Shown here: piece after piece, positions 34,696-44,088 of the stretch
Layout of the letters: each line of letters opens with the position of its first letter
Numbering within the stretch: position 1 is the stretch's first letter
NCBI GenBank assembly: GCA_944326485.1
Contig: CALVED010000002.1
Location: forward strand, 62,001 to 126,000
DNA from: Candidatus Gastranaerophilales bacterium
Lineage (GTDB): Bacteria > Cyanobacteriota > Vampirovibrionia > Gastranaerophilales > Gastranaerophilaceae
DNA length: 64,000 nucleotides
Reading direction: 5' to 3'
Position numbers and translations under genes: made by a program
Notes under the pieces: generated by a model
Database searches by the model: none
What the model saw: the letters and a program-made list of their open reading frames with translations, nothing else
What the model was told of the DNA's origin: nothing

Positions 34696-37557
34696 TTGTT
34701 TTACTCATTAATTAAGAAAAAAAGAGAAGAGTGGTATAATTCATCAGAATGTACTGTCAAAGAGCTTATTAAGTATATGATAAATACTAATAAGTTAAGA
34801 GATGTACAGATTGACGCTATAAAAACATATTTGTTTTTAAAGATTAAATGCAATAACAAACCTTTATGGGAACTTTTTTATGAAGGTGCTTTTAATACTT
34901 TAGATGTATCATCACTTGAAATTGCTCAATCTACGAGAGATTATTTTGTTGAAAACCCTTGTGCTTTAGCGTTATACCAATATGCAACAACTAAAAACGA
35001 TAAAGGCGAACAAGTTTCTATAAAATTAGAAAAAGAAATAAAACAACATTTTGATAGAATTAACTATAAGCAAGTATTCCAAGATATTTTTTATGGAATA
35101 AATTATACGGATTACCTTTTTAGCTTGCCTATGGGTGCAGGTAAAACGTATTTAATGGCTTGTTTTATATACCTTGACCTATATTTTGCTCTTAATGAGC
35201 GAAAAAATAAAAATTTTGCACATAACTTTATAATTTTGGCACCATCAGGCTTAAAAAGTTCAGTAATTCCAAGTTTAAAAACAATACAAAGATTTAATCC
35301 AGAGTGGGTTATACCCGAGCCTACTGCAAGTAAATTAAAACAAATAATAAAATTTGAAGTTTTAGATGAAGGAAAGACGGCAAGCAAAAGTAATAAAATA
35401 AAAAACCCTAATGTGCAAAAAATAGCGATATATCAGCCTCTTGAAGAATTATTTGGGCTTGTTGCCGTAACAAATGCAGAGAAGGTCATTTTAGATAGAG
35501 TAGAAAAGAAATCCGATGAACAGCAAAAATTAATGAGTGAAGAAGAACTTGCAAAATATAAAGCTTCAAATGAATTAAGAGCATTAATCGGAAAAATTCC
35601 GAACTTATCAGTTTTCATCGATGAAGTTCATCACGCAACAAGCGATAGTATTAAATTAAGAACCGTTGTAACCGATTGGGGACAGAATAAAACCCTAAAT
35701 TCTGTTGTCGGATTTTCTGGGACGCCGTATCTTGAGAAAGCTGATAGTGTAGTTATTTCAGATGAATTAAAAACTCAAAATAAAGAGATTACAAATGTTG
35801 TATATTATTATCCGCTAGTTGAAGGGGTCGGAAACTTCTTGAAAAAGCCTGTTGTTAAAATTTCTGACACCTCAGATAGATTATCTATTGTAGAAAACGG
35901 TCTTGTAGAATTTTTTAATGCATATAAAGATACAGTCTATTCAGATGGAACAAAAGCTAAAATTGGTATATATTGTGGGTCTATTGAAAATCTTGAAGAG
36001 CAAATTTATCCCTTATGTTGTAATATAGCTTCCAAATATGAACTTAATCCTGATGAGACAATTTTAAAATTTCATAAGGGAAATAAAGAATATCCTGAAC
36101 CCGTTAATTCTGATAAAGAATTTGCAATGCTTGATAGTGATATGTCTAAGATTAGAATAGTTCTTCTTGTTCAAATAGGTAAAGAAGGTTGGGACTGTAA
36201 GAGTTTGACAGGAATTATCTTATCTCAAGAGGGTGATTGTCCTACCAATATGGTATTACAGACAAGTTGTAGATGTTTAAGACAAGTTGATAAAACAAAC
36301 GAAGAAACAGCTCTTATCTACCTTAACAAAAGTAATGCTGATAAATTAAAAGTACAGCTTGAAAAACAACATCATATAGGTCTTCAAGAGTTCCAAAACG
36401 GTAGAAAAAAAGAACCAGACATATTGAATCGTTATAACAGAATGGATAAACAAAAAGTTCCTCCTATAGATTTTTATCAAATGAGAGTTGAATACAATAC
36501 TGTTATAGTTGAACAATCTGACCCAAGTAAAATCATAAATGTTGCAGATAATGAAGCAAGAAGTGAAGCTATAATGGAACAGGATTTTATGACTGGTGAA
36601 ATTGTTAGTTATGATCCAAATACAAGTGAAAGAGGCGATATTGTGGCAAACTTCAATATCTGGCTTCATTCTATTATTAAAGGAAGTTACAATACACTTT
36701 CATACAACACATTAAAACAATATGAATCTGAACTTAAGCAAATTTTTGAAAAAATCACTTACGTAAAAAATGAAATAAAATATTTTTCTTCAAAGTTCAA
36801 TACACAAAATATAGAAGCCAACATAAGAAAAGTATTTGCAGTTGTAAGAGATGTCAAAACAAAAGAAGAATTGATTAAAAAAAGCGCAAGTCTTCTTGTT
36901 GTGGAAAAATTAACAAGCCCTATTGAAACATTTAATAAAGAACGTTTTACGCCAAATTCTGATGCGGTTGAGACAATAATAAAAGAGGACAGTGCAAAGC
37001 CTTTAACAGATGAAGAACTTAAAATTGTTGAAATGTTAAAAAAATCGGGTAACATAGAAATGGCAAAAACGCTTGAAAATAAAGCAGTTATTACTCATCC
37101 TGGAAAAGATAAAACATATCACTATTTGCCTTATAAAACTGATAGCAATTTTGAAATTTCGTATCTTAAAAAATTACTGGCTCTAAAAGCATTTAATGAT
37201 AATAATCTTGAAGTTTACTACAATGGTGATGAAACTTTAACTGATTTTACTCTTAAAACATATAAAAAGGGAGCTAATGGTTGGAAATATATAGGTAAAT
37301 ACACTCCTGATTTTCTTATTATTAAAAGACATAATGATGAAATTGATAAAGTTATGATAGTTGAAACAAAAGGAAATGCTTTTGCTGATAAATTTAAAGA
37401 TAAAAAAGAATTTATGAAGGAATTTGTAAGACAAAATAACGAGCAGTTTAAATATAATCGATTTGATTTTCTATACTTACAAGATGATTGGTCAAGTGAG
37501 AAAATTATATATGAAACAACAAAACACATTGAAGAATTTTTTAAAGGAGTCTGTTAA
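34696..37557 (+). CDS. res: Type III restriction enzyme, helicase/nuclease subunit
   Basis: 953 residues, usual for Res. The SF2 helicase core has Walker [11 protein letters not shown] (about 145-152), the DEVH box FIDEVHHAT (about 308) and GFSGTPYL. The C-terminus has a PD-(D/E)xK nuclease: TPDFLII then VETKGNA (about 889). With Mod it would cut DNA with unmethylated sites in head-to-head orientation. The start is TTG at 34696 with an AGGT site upstream. Stop and mod start overlap by one base (TAATG). All key motifs are present, so the enzyme looks active. Confidence 0.92.
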   Translation: MFYSLIKKKREEWYNSSECTVKELIKYMINTNKLRDVQIDAIKTYLFLKIKCNNKPLWELFYEGAFNTLDVSSLEIAQSTRDYFVENPCALALYQYATTKNDKGEQVSIKLEKEIKQHFDRINYKQVFQDIFYGINYTDYLFSLPMGAGKTYLMACFIYLDLYFALNERKNKNFAHNFIILAPSGLKSSVIPSLKTIQRFNPEWVIPEPTASKLKQIIKFEVLDEGKTASKSNKIKNPNVQKIAIYQPLEELFGLVAVTNAEKVILDRVEKKSDEQQKLMSEEELAKYKASNELRALIGKIPNLSVFIDEVHHATSDSIKLRTVVTDWGQNKTLNSVVGFSGTPYLEKADSVVISDELKTQNKEITNVVYYYPLVEGVGNFLKKPVVKISDTSDRLSIVENGLVEFFNAYKDTVYSDGTKAKIGIYCGSIENLEEQIYPLCCNIASKYELNPDETILKFHKGNKEYPEPVNSDKEFAMLDSDMSKIRIVLLVQIGKEGWDCKSLTGIILSQEGDCPTNMVLQTSCRCLRQVDKTNEETALIYLNKSNADKLKVQLEKQHHIGLQEFQNGRKKEPDILNRYNRMDKQKVPPIDFYQMRVEYNTVIVEQSDPSKIINVADNEARSEAIMEQDFMTGEIVSYDPNTSERGDIVANFNIWLHSIIKGSYNTLSYNTLKQYESELKQIFEKITYVKNEIKYFSSKFNTQNIEANIRKVFAVVRDVKTKEELIKKSASLLVVEKLTSPIETFNKERFTPNSDAVETIIKEDSAKPLTDEELKIVEMLKKSGNIEMAKTLENKAVITHPGKDKTYHYLPYKTDSNFEISYLKKLLALKAFNDNNLEVYYNGDETLTDFTLKTYKKGANGWKYIGKYTPDFLIIKRHNDEIDKVMIVETKGNAFADKFKDKKEFMKEFVRQNNEQFKYNRFDFLYLQDDWSSEKIIYETTKHIEEFFKGVC

Positions 37558-39497
37558 TGGCAACAAGATATATACCATACTTTCCTGAACCGATAGAAGG
37601 GCAAGCAATTCTAAATGATTTTACACGTATATTAAAATACTACGGTAATGATAAAGTTAAAGAAAACTTAAAAAGAGGCATGCCATTATACGAAGTTGAA
37701 ACAGTTGAGCGTGTTGGTGATAACCCAGATAACAACATGGTTATAAGGGGGGAATGTATTTCTGCCTGTGCTTATTTAAAGGATAAAGGGATTAGTGTTG
37801 ACCTTGTATATATAGACCCTCCTTTTGCATCAGGTGCTGATTATGCTAAGAAGGTTTCTCTAAGACGTAATCCTAATCCTGAAAAGGCTGAAGCTATTGT
37901 AAAAGCTGAAGAAGAAATTGAAATGAACGAAGATTTCAAGGCTTTTGAAGAAAAAATGTATGGTGATGTTTGGAATAAAGAAGATTATTTGAATTGGATG
38001 TATGACAACCTACGTGCAATAAAAAGCGTAATGTCTGAAACAGCTTCGATATACATACACCTTGATTGGCATATAGGTCATTATGTAAAAATTCTTATGG
38101 ATGAAATTTTTGGAGAGGATAATTTTAAAAATGAAGTAATATGGTGTTATCGAGGAATGGCAATAGCGGAAGGACATTATACAAGGAGGCACGATTCAAT
38201 TTATTTCTATACTAAAAATGAAGAGCACGTATTTAACTGGAGAGATATATCTGAAGAATTAGAAATTACAACTCAAAATAAATATAAAAATATTGAAGAG
38301 GGTACAAACAGGCGATTCAGACTTCATGGAAGGAATATAAAAGGTAGTCCTATACAAAATATGTCAGATATAGATATAAAATGGCTTAAAACAAATCCTG
38401 AACTTTGTAAAGTGGATTATTTAGATGAAAAAGTAGGTGTAAAACCAAGAGATTGGTTCATAATGGATTATATCAACATTATGTCAACAGAAAGAGTAGA
38501 TTACGCTACACAAAAGCCTGAAGCATTGTTAGAACGCATAGTAAAAGCAAGTTCTAATGAAAATATGATAGTGGCTGATTTCTTTGGTGGTAGTGGGGTT
38601 GCAGCAGCTGTTGCAAATAAACTCAATCGAAAATTTATTCATTGCGATATAGGAATAAATAGTATTCAAACAACAAGAGATAGGCTCGTTTCTGATAATG
38701 CTCAGTTTGATATTCTGGAAGTAAAGGATGGAGTGTCTTTGTATCGCAATCCAGTTCAAACAATGGATAAAATGAAAAGTTTAATTAAAGGTTTAAGAAA
38801 CGAAGATTCATTGGATGAATTCTGGGAAGGAGCTATTCAAGACAGTAAGGAAGGGTTAATTCCTGTATATGTACCTAACTTAATGGATAGTTCTACAAAA
38901 TTGTTAGATAAAGCATTAATGATTGATATAATAAGAAAAGCAATTCCTGATTTACCGGATGATGTAAAGAAAGTAATTGTATATTACATTGACATAACCT
39001 CAATAGATGAAATTCAACAAGTAATAAAAGATGATGATACAACACTTGTTGAAATTGAACTCAGAGATTTAAAAGAGTTATTATCAGATGTTGTTGTTGA
39101 AGATTACGTAGAATATTCAATACAAGAAGTTCAAGAAAAACTATTTAAAGAATATGAAGTAAGAATTGATAACTTTGTTAGTGACAGAGTTATTCAAAAA
39201 ATTGAAGAATATAATGCTAAAAGACAGGCGCAGTGTTTAAAATCTGCTAAAGAATATAAGCCTATCACAATAAGTGAAAACGGCTTAGAAACAATAGAAT
39301 ATTTATCGCTTGATTGTACAAATAAAGATGGAGCTTGGAAAAGCGATAGTGAGATTAAAATTGACAAAAGCTCTTATGTTATTGTAAACGGTAAAAAGAC
39401 TAAAGAATTTTGGAACGGTACAATAAAATCAGAACAAAAACCTCTAAGACTAAAAGTTCGCAATATTTGCGGTGATGAAAGTATAATTGTTATTTAA
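37557..39497 (+). CDS. mod: Type III DNA methyltransferase (Mod)
   Basis: 646 residues. The catalytic motif is YIDPPFASG (DPPF at 87-90) and comes before the AdoMet motif [11 protein letters not shown] (about 340), the beta-class order of N6-adenine methylases of type III systems. The region between them holds the target-recognition domain. The C-terminal 200 residues are mixed and should contact Res. Translationally coupled to res by the one-base overlap. I see no simple-repeat tract in the coding region, so no sign of phase variation by slippage. Confidence 0.93.
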   Translation: MATRYIPYFPEPIEGQAILNDFTRILKYYGNDKVKENLKRGMPLYEVETVERVGDNPDNNMVIRGECISACAYLKDKGISVDLVYIDPPFASGADYAKKVSLRRNPNPEKAEAIVKAEEEIEMNEDFKAFEEKMYGDVWNKEDYLNWMYDNLRAIKSVMSETASIYIHLDWHIGHYVKILMDEIFGEDNFKNEVIWCYRGMAIAEGHYTRRHDSIYFYTKNEEHVFNWRDISEELEITTQNKYKNIEEGTNRRFRLHGRNIKGSPIQNMSDIDIKWLKTNPELCKVDYLDEKVGVKPRDWFIMDYINIMSTERVDYATQKPEALLERIVKASSNENMIVADFFGGSGVAAAVANKLNRKFIHCDIGINSIQTTRDRLVSDNAQFDILEVKDGVSLYRNPVQTMDKMKSLIKGLRNEDSLDEFWEGAIQDSKEGLIPVYVPNLMDSSTKLLDKALMIDIIRKAIPDLPDDVKKVIVYYIDITSIDEIQQVIKDDDTTLVEIELRDLKELLSDVVVEDYVEYSIQEVQEKLFKEYEVRIDNFVSDRVIQKIEEYNAKRQAQCLKSAKEYKPITISENGLETIEYLSLDCTNKDGAWKSDSEIKIDKSSYVIVNGKKTKEFWNGTIKSEQKPLRLKVRNICGDESIIVI

Positions 39498-39530
39498 AAT
39501 ATTTTACAAAATATAACTCTACACGACCAA

Positions 39531-39559
39531 TTGCCAAAAATGTACATATATTCTAAAAT
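39531..39559 (+). promoter_or_regulatory. Promoter giving a leaderless dpp/opp transcript
   Basis: TTGCCA (39531-39536) and TAAAAT (39554-39559) are exactly 17 bases apart. The ATG at 39566 follows the -10 by 6 bases, so transcription would begin at or next to the start codon, and no Shine-Dalgarno site is present. Confidence 0.6.
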
Positions 39560-39565
39560 TAGCGT

Positions 39566-40534
39566 ATGAATTTAATTGGATATGTTATAAAAAGAATTTT
39601 TCAAACAATACCTTTGTTATTTTTAGTATCAATAATCAGCTTCTTTTTAATTAGGTTAGCGCCGGTTGATCCTTTAGCAGAGCTAAAATTGAACCCTTCT
39701 ATTACTCAAGAAACTTTAGATTATGAAGTGCAAAGGTTAGGGCTTGATAAGCCTATTATTGTTCAATATGGTTTATGGCTAAAAAGCTTTATTAAAGGAG
39801 ATATGGGCTATTGCACCACCGGCGAAAAGGTTGCCGATAAATTAATGGAGCGAATTCCAAATACTCTTTTATTAACAGGTTTTGTTATTTTCTTTACCTG
39901 GATGGTGGGAATACCGCTTGGTATTGTTGCGGCCTTGCATTGGCGAAAGCCTATAGACAGGTTATTAACTATATTTTCCAGTATAGGTATGGCTATACCT
40001 TCGTTCTTTTTCGCTTTATTGTTATTAATCTTTGCGGTAAAAACAGGCTGGTTTCCTACAGGCGGGCTTACCAGTTATAATCATTCGGAAATGACAGTTT
40101 GGGGCAAAATAGTTGATATTTTGCATCATCTTGTTTTGCCTGTTGTTGTTTTATTTACAATCTCTCTATCCGGTTTACAAAGGCAGATGAGGGGTAATCT
40201 GCTTGATGTTTTGCAGTCTGATTATGTTAAATTCGCCAGAGCAAAAGGCTTAAGCGAAACAAAAGTTATATATAAACACGCACTTCGTAATGCAATAAAC
40301 CCTATGGTTACATTACTGGGTTTTGAATTTGCCTCGTTATTAAGTGGTGCCGCCTTAACAGAGTATGTTTTCCAATACCCCGGGCTTGGTCGTTTAATTC
40401 TTGAAGCTGTTATGAAATCTGACATAAATCTTGTTATGGCTTCTTTAATGATTGGTACTATAATGCTTGTTATTGGCAACCTTCTTGCAGATATTCTCTT
40501 AAAGCTTGTTGATCCGAGAGTGGAGGTTGCTTAA
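39566..40534 (+). CDS. Oligopeptide/dipeptide ABC transporter permease, DppB/OppB type
   Basis: 322 residues with six membrane helices. It starts with the family helix FQTIPLLFLVSIISFFLIRLAPVDPL and ends with the EAA-type loop RAKGLSETKVIYKHALRNA that couples to the ATPase. It would form the membrane pore for peptide or nickel uptake with the permease encoded next. No binding protein or ATPase gene lies in the window, so the remaining subunits must be elsewhere. It starts just after a -35/-10 pair with a leaderless arrangement. Confidence 0.92.
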   Translation: MNLIGYVIKRIFQTIPLLFLVSIISFFLIRLAPVDPLAELKLNPSITQETLDYEVQRLGLDKPIIVQYGLWLKSFIKGDMGYCTTGEKVADKLMERIPNTLLLTGFVIFFTWMVGIPLGIVAALHWRKPIDRLLTIFSSIGMAIPSFFFALLLLIFAVKTGWFPTGGLTSYNHSEMTVWGKIVDILHHLVLPVVVLFTISLSGLQRQMRGNLLDVLQSDYVKFARAKGLSETKVIYKHALRNAINPMVTLLGFEFASLLSGAALTEYVFQYPGLGRLILEAVMKSDINLVMASLMIGTIMLVIGNLLADILLKLVDPRVEVA

Positions 40535-41631
40535 TGGCTAAAATTCAGGATATCAATTTTGTACATAAAGAAAATTTGCTAAAGCTTGTTTTAAAAGATA
40601 AATTTGCAAGGTATGCGTTTTTTGTTCTTGTTTTCCTTTATTTATCCGTGTTCCTTGCTTCGTTTATAAGCCCTTATTCTAAGGATTATTCAAACAGAGA
40701 TAAAGCATATTGTCCGCCTTCTAAAATTTATATTATTAATGAAAAAGGAAAATTATCATTTCCCTATACTTACAATTACATAAGATTCTTTGATAAAGAA
40801 AATTTTCAAACAAAATATATTGAAGACAGAACTCATAAGTATAAAGTAAGTTATTTCACAAAAGGTGAAAAATATAAGTTATTCGGATTTATTCCTTTTG
40901 ACAGGCATTTTTATAATGTTGAAAAGGGTGGAGAGCTATATCTTTTAGGTACAGATATTAACGGAAGAGATAATTTTTCACGCTTATTATATGGCGGTCA
41001 AATATCGCTTACTATAGGTTTTCTTGCTCTGCTTGTTTCGTTTCCGCTGGGTATGATATACGGAGGAATATCAGGCTATTTGGGCGGTAAAACAGATTTT
41101 ATTATGATGCGTATTGCAGAAGCTATAATGTCTATCCCCAGTTTTTACCTGCTTATTATATTGGCTTCAATTTTGCCTGCTAATATGACAAGTGTTCAGC
41201 GTTTTACATTAATTGTACTTATTCTTGCATTAATTGGCTGGGCCGGCTTTTCAAGAGTTGTTAGAGGTATGGTTCTTTCAATAAAGAAAAAAGAATTTGT
41301 TATTGCTTCTGAAGCACTTGGGGCTTCTAATTTAAGAACAATTGTTCGTCATATTTTGCCTCAGACTTTAAGCTATGTTATTGTAGCTATGACTTTAAGC
41401 GTGCCTTCGTTTATTCTTTCGGAATCAGGCTTAAGTTTTTTGGGACTCGGTATTCAACAACCTGATGCAAGCTGGGGAAATATGCTTAAAGAAGCACAAG
41501 AATTCATTAATATTGTTTCGCGTCCTTGGTTATTAACTCCCGGTTTCTTAATTTTTGTTGCAGTTTTATCTTTTAACCTGATTGGTGATACAATTAGAGA
41601 TGCAGTGGATCCTAATAGTAAGGAAAGATAA
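40534..41631 (+). CDS. Oligopeptide/dipeptide ABC transporter permease, DppC/OppC type
   Basis: 365 residues, overlapping the previous stop by one base (TAATG). The N-terminal OppC-type helix is followed by a roughly 80-residue extracytoplasmic insertion (about 50-135) rich in Tyr and Lys. Then come LLGTDINGRDNFSRLLYGG and the permease core, with the EAA loop EALGASNLRTIVRHILPQ. The longer outer insertion resembles the YejE/extended OppC subgroup more than classic DppC. It would pair with the permease upstream. Confidence 0.9.
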   Translation: MAKIQDINFVHKENLLKLVLKDKFARYAFFVLVFLYLSVFLASFISPYSKDYSNRDKAYCPPSKIYIINEKGKLSFPYTYNYIRFFDKENFQTKYIEDRTHKYKVSYFTKGEKYKLFGFIPFDRHFYNVEKGGELYLLGTDINGRDNFSRLLYGGQISLTIGFLALLVSFPLGMIYGGISGYLGGKTDFIMMRIAEAIMSIPSFYLLIILASILPANMTSVQRFTLIVLILALIGWAGFSRVVRGMVLSIKKKEFVIASEALGASNLRTIVRHILPQTLSYVIVAMTLSVPSFILSESGLSFLGLGIQQPDASWGNMLKEAQEFINIVSRPWLLTPGFLIFVAVLSFNLIGDTIRDAVDPNSKER

Positions 41632-41634
41632 TAC

Positions 41635-42348
41635 ATGAGTGATATTTTAAGCTATTTTTTTATTGATGACGCTAATATTTTGATTAGAATAATTTTTGCT
41701 ATTGTCTTGGGTTCTGCAATAGGTTTGGAACGTGAATTAACAAACAAAGCTGCAGGGCTTAGAACTCAAATATTAGTTTGTTTAGGCTCTTGCTTGTTTA
41801 CGATTCTTTCAATATATGGATTTTCAACCGCAGTAACTTTGTATCCGATAGGTGACCCTTCAAGAGTTGCTGCTCAAATAATTACAGGTATTGGTTTTAT
41901 TGGTGCAGGTACTGTTTTAAGACAAGGACTCACTGTTACAGGTCTTACTACAGCTTCTACTTTATGGATTGTAGCTGCTATTGGTATGGCTTGCGGATGT
42001 GGTAAACTTAGTATCGCCTTCGTTTCTACGGTTCTTACTGTGGCTATCCTCGTTCTCATTAGAACTTTTGAAGTTAAAATTATGCCGCGTAACCTTAAAC
42101 ATCTTAGAAAAATTAAAATTTCTTTTGTTTGCAAATATGATGACTATGAAGAAATTTATAAAAAATTAAATGATATGTTTCCTGATGTACTTGATTATAA
42201 TCATAAAACAGTTGATGAAGATGCTGATAAACTTAAAGTTAATGCTAAAATTTTTTCAAGTGAGAAAAACCCTGTTCTTCAAATATATAAACAACTTGAA
42301 AGTATGAAAAATATAAAATCTGTTAGTGTAAAAGAAATTTTTGATTAA
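41635..42348 (+). CDS. MgtC/SapB-family membrane protein
   Basis: 237 residues with about five membrane helices. It has the family's core: GSAIGLERELTNKAAGLRTQ, then AAQIITGIGFIGAGTVLR and LTTASTLWIVAAIGMACGCG. A cytoplasmic ACT-like C-terminal domain (about 155-237) follows. Members affect magnesium homeostasis or restrain the F1Fo ATPase. The start is 3 bases after the permease stop, so it probably shares the transcript, though the functional link is not evident. Confidence 0.9.
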   Translation: MSDILSYFFIDDANILIRIIFAIVLGSAIGLERELTNKAAGLRTQILVCLGSCLFTILSIYGFSTAVTLYPIGDPSRVAAQIITGIGFIGAGTVLRQGLTVTGLTTASTLWIVAAIGMACGCGKLSIAFVSTVLTVAILVLIRTFEVKIMPRNLKHLRKIKISFVCKYDDYEEIYKKLNDMFPDVLDYNHKTVDEDADKLKVNAKIFSSEKNPVLQIYKQLESMKNIKSVSVKEIFD

Positions 42349-42391
42349 TTTTTCAAAAAAATGTTATAATCAAATTGGATTAAGGATAAGT

Positions 42392-43225
42392 ATGCAAAAG
42401 TCAGAAAAATTATATTCGGATATTCCGCCAACAAGACTTAGAAATAGAAGAGAAAAATTTAGAAAGGCTCAAAATCTTCCTTTTTGGACTTGGCTTGCTG
42501 ATAGAGTGTTTTTTAGAATGTTAAGTCATAGGTTTTATGCGCTTCGTATAAAAAATCTGGAAGCTTTTAATGAGAAAAGAAATAAAAACTTCCCTTCAAT
42601 AATTTATGCTCCACATAATAATTGGTGGGATGGTATTGTTGGTTATAATCTTATGCGACGTGCTTTCCATGTTCGTCCCAGAATGATGATTGAAGAAATG
42701 AACAGATTTCCGCTGTTTGCTTTAATAGGTGCATTCCCTGTTAATAAAGCATCGGCTCAAGAAGCTATGATTTCTTTAAAATATATTGTTGATGATTTAA
42801 AAGAACCTGATATGGGCTTTTGGATATTCCCTCAAGGAATTGTTAGACCGCCAAACTTTAGGCCTATTGAATTTCAAACAGGACTCGCTTATGTCGCTCA
42901 AAATGTTGCTAAAAAACACGGTGGAGTTAACTTAATTCCGCTTGCAGTTAATTATACTTTCTTAAGAGAAGATAGACCTGAATGCCTTGCTCAGGTAGGT
43001 GAACCTATTATCATTACATCTGAAAACTGCAAATTTGACAGGCATGAGTTTACTAATAAAATTCAAAAAGAATTTGAAATTTTATGTGATGAACAGCTTC
43101 ATTCTTTTTCAAAAGGTGAAGTAACAGGCTATGAATATGTCTTTAGACAAGACCTTCCTTGGAATAGAAAGTTAGAGAAAAAACTTAAGAAAATTGCACT
43201 TGAAAATGTTGATGAACCTGTTTAG
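42392..43225 (+). CDS. Lysophospholipid acyltransferase (PlsC-like)
   Basis: 277 residues from the ATG at 42392, chosen for AAGGAT 7 bases upstream; a longer reading from 42341 has no ribosome site. A TATAAT at 42364 could start it separately from MgtC. The acyltransferase family signature HNNWWDG (HX4D-like, with H and D in the expected spacing), then FPQG and RPIEFQTGLAY place it with the PlsC/LPLAT proteins, though it is not a close match to classical PlsC. It probably acylates a lysolipid or a sugar lipid. Confidence 0.8.
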   Translation: MQKSEKLYSDIPPTRLRNRREKFRKAQNLPFWTWLADRVFFRMLSHRFYALRIKNLEAFNEKRNKNFPSIIYAPHNNWWDGIVGYNLMRRAFHVRPRMMIEEMNRFPLFALIGAFPVNKASAQEAMISLKYIVDDLKEPDMGFWIFPQGIVRPPNFRPIEFQTGLAYVAQNVAKKHGGVNLIPLAVNYTFLREDRPECLAQVGEPIIITSENCKFDRHEFTNKIQKEFEILCDEQLHSFSKGEVTGYEYVFRQDLPWNRKLEKKLKKIALENVDEPV

Positions 43226-43313
43226 TTTGTTAAGTTTGTAACAATATGCCTTTTTTGTGTAAAAATACCCATTTAAAAATACTTTATATATAAGTATATG
43301 TTTTGGGGTCTAT

Positions 43314-43496
43314 ATGGATAAGGATTTAGAACTTGATTTAGACATTAAATATGTTAAAAATATTATAAATAAGTGTTTCTCTACTTATAAAAATACAAAA
43401 ATAAAATTATTTGGTTTTGATAAAAAATATTCTTCAAGAATTTATTTTATTTGTTTTCAATTTAGAAATATTTTTGATTCAAGATTATGGCTTTGA
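43314..43496 (+). CDS. Small uncertain protein
   Basis: 60 residues, acidic at the N-terminus (MDKDLELDLDIKYVKN) and aromatic later. A GGGG lies 6 bases before the ATG. The stop codon is 2 bases from repeat copy F, so the frame may be cut short by the repeat. No domain is recognisable. The gap 43226-43313 before it shows nothing distinctive. Confidence 0.3.
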   Translation: MDKDLELDLDIKYVKNIINKCFSTYKNTKIKLFGFDKKYSSRIYFICFQFRNIFDSRLWL

Positions 43497-43498
43497 TA

Positions 43499-43548
43499 TT
43501 GTCTGAGAAAAATTCACTATAAGCTGAAAGTGAGGTACTAGATTAAAT
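43499..43548 (+). repeat. Dispersed repeat, copy F (internally deleted)
   Basis: TTGTCTGAGAAAAATTCAC and the forward loop (TATAAGCTGAAAGTGAG) are joined directly to GTACTAGATTAAAT, with hairpin 2 and everything else missing. The terminal GATTAAAT provides the hpt stop codon (TTA at 43543-43545 on this strand). Confidence 0.8.
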
Positions 43549-44088
43549 AGGGAAATAACCTATATAAGGAAGATTCCTATAATAACCTTTATAATCAAGT
43601 CCATAACCGACAACAAATTTATCATCTATTTCAAAACAATGAAAATCCGGCTCGATGTCAATTTGTCTTGCACATTTTTTATTTAATAATGATGCAAATA
43701 TTAATTTCTTAGGATGATGTTTTATTCTGAATAAATCAGTTAAAAACCTTGCTGTAAGACCTGTATCTATTATATCTTCTACTATTAATACATTCTTATT
43801 GTTTAAATTGGGAAGGGTTAAATCTATAGCTTGTAAATTGTTGGTAGATTTTGTTTCGTGTCCGTAACTTGATATCCTTATAAATTCCATTTGGATGGGG
43901 TTTTTAAAATGTTTTACTAAATCAACACAAAACATAATTGACCCTTTAAGTACGCAGATAACATATATTTCCTCATTTGTATTAAATGCTTTTTCAATAT
44001 TTTTAGCTAATTGTGGTAACTGCTTTTGTATTTCCTCTTCTGATATTAATACTTTTAAGTCTTTTATGTCTTTATCTAATAATGTCAT
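43543..44088 (-). CDS. hpt: Hypoxanthine phosphoribosyltransferase
   Basis: 181 residues. It has the PRPP-binding motif VLIVEDIIDTGLT, the flexible-loop region ISSYGHETKSTNN and the N-terminal VICVLKGS, all diagnostic of HPRT, which salvages hypoxanthine or guanine. Its start lies inside tilS (17-base overlap), an arrangement also found in many Firmicutes. The stop codon is inside repeat copy F, so the last two residues and the TAA depend on the repeat junction. Confidence 0.94.
   Translation of the reverse strand: MTLLDKDIKDLKVLISEEEIQKQLPQLAKNIEKAFNTNEEIYVICVLKGSIMFCVDLVKHFKNPIQMEFIRISSYGHETKSTNNLQAIDLTLPNLNNKNVLIVEDIIDTGLTARFLTDLFRIKHHPKKLIFASLLNKKCARQIDIEPDFHCFEIDDKFVVGYGLDYKGYYRNLPYIGYFPI

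Noticed and set aside
31569-39497. A prophage or integrative element
   Set aside because: No integrase, terminase, structural phage gene, tRNA attachment site or flanking att-like duplication longer than the 24-base hairpin repeat was found.
37557-39497. A phase-variable Mod through a simple-sequence repeat
   Set aside because: I saw no tetranucleotide or homopolymer tract of the kind that drives slippage in phase-variable mod genes.
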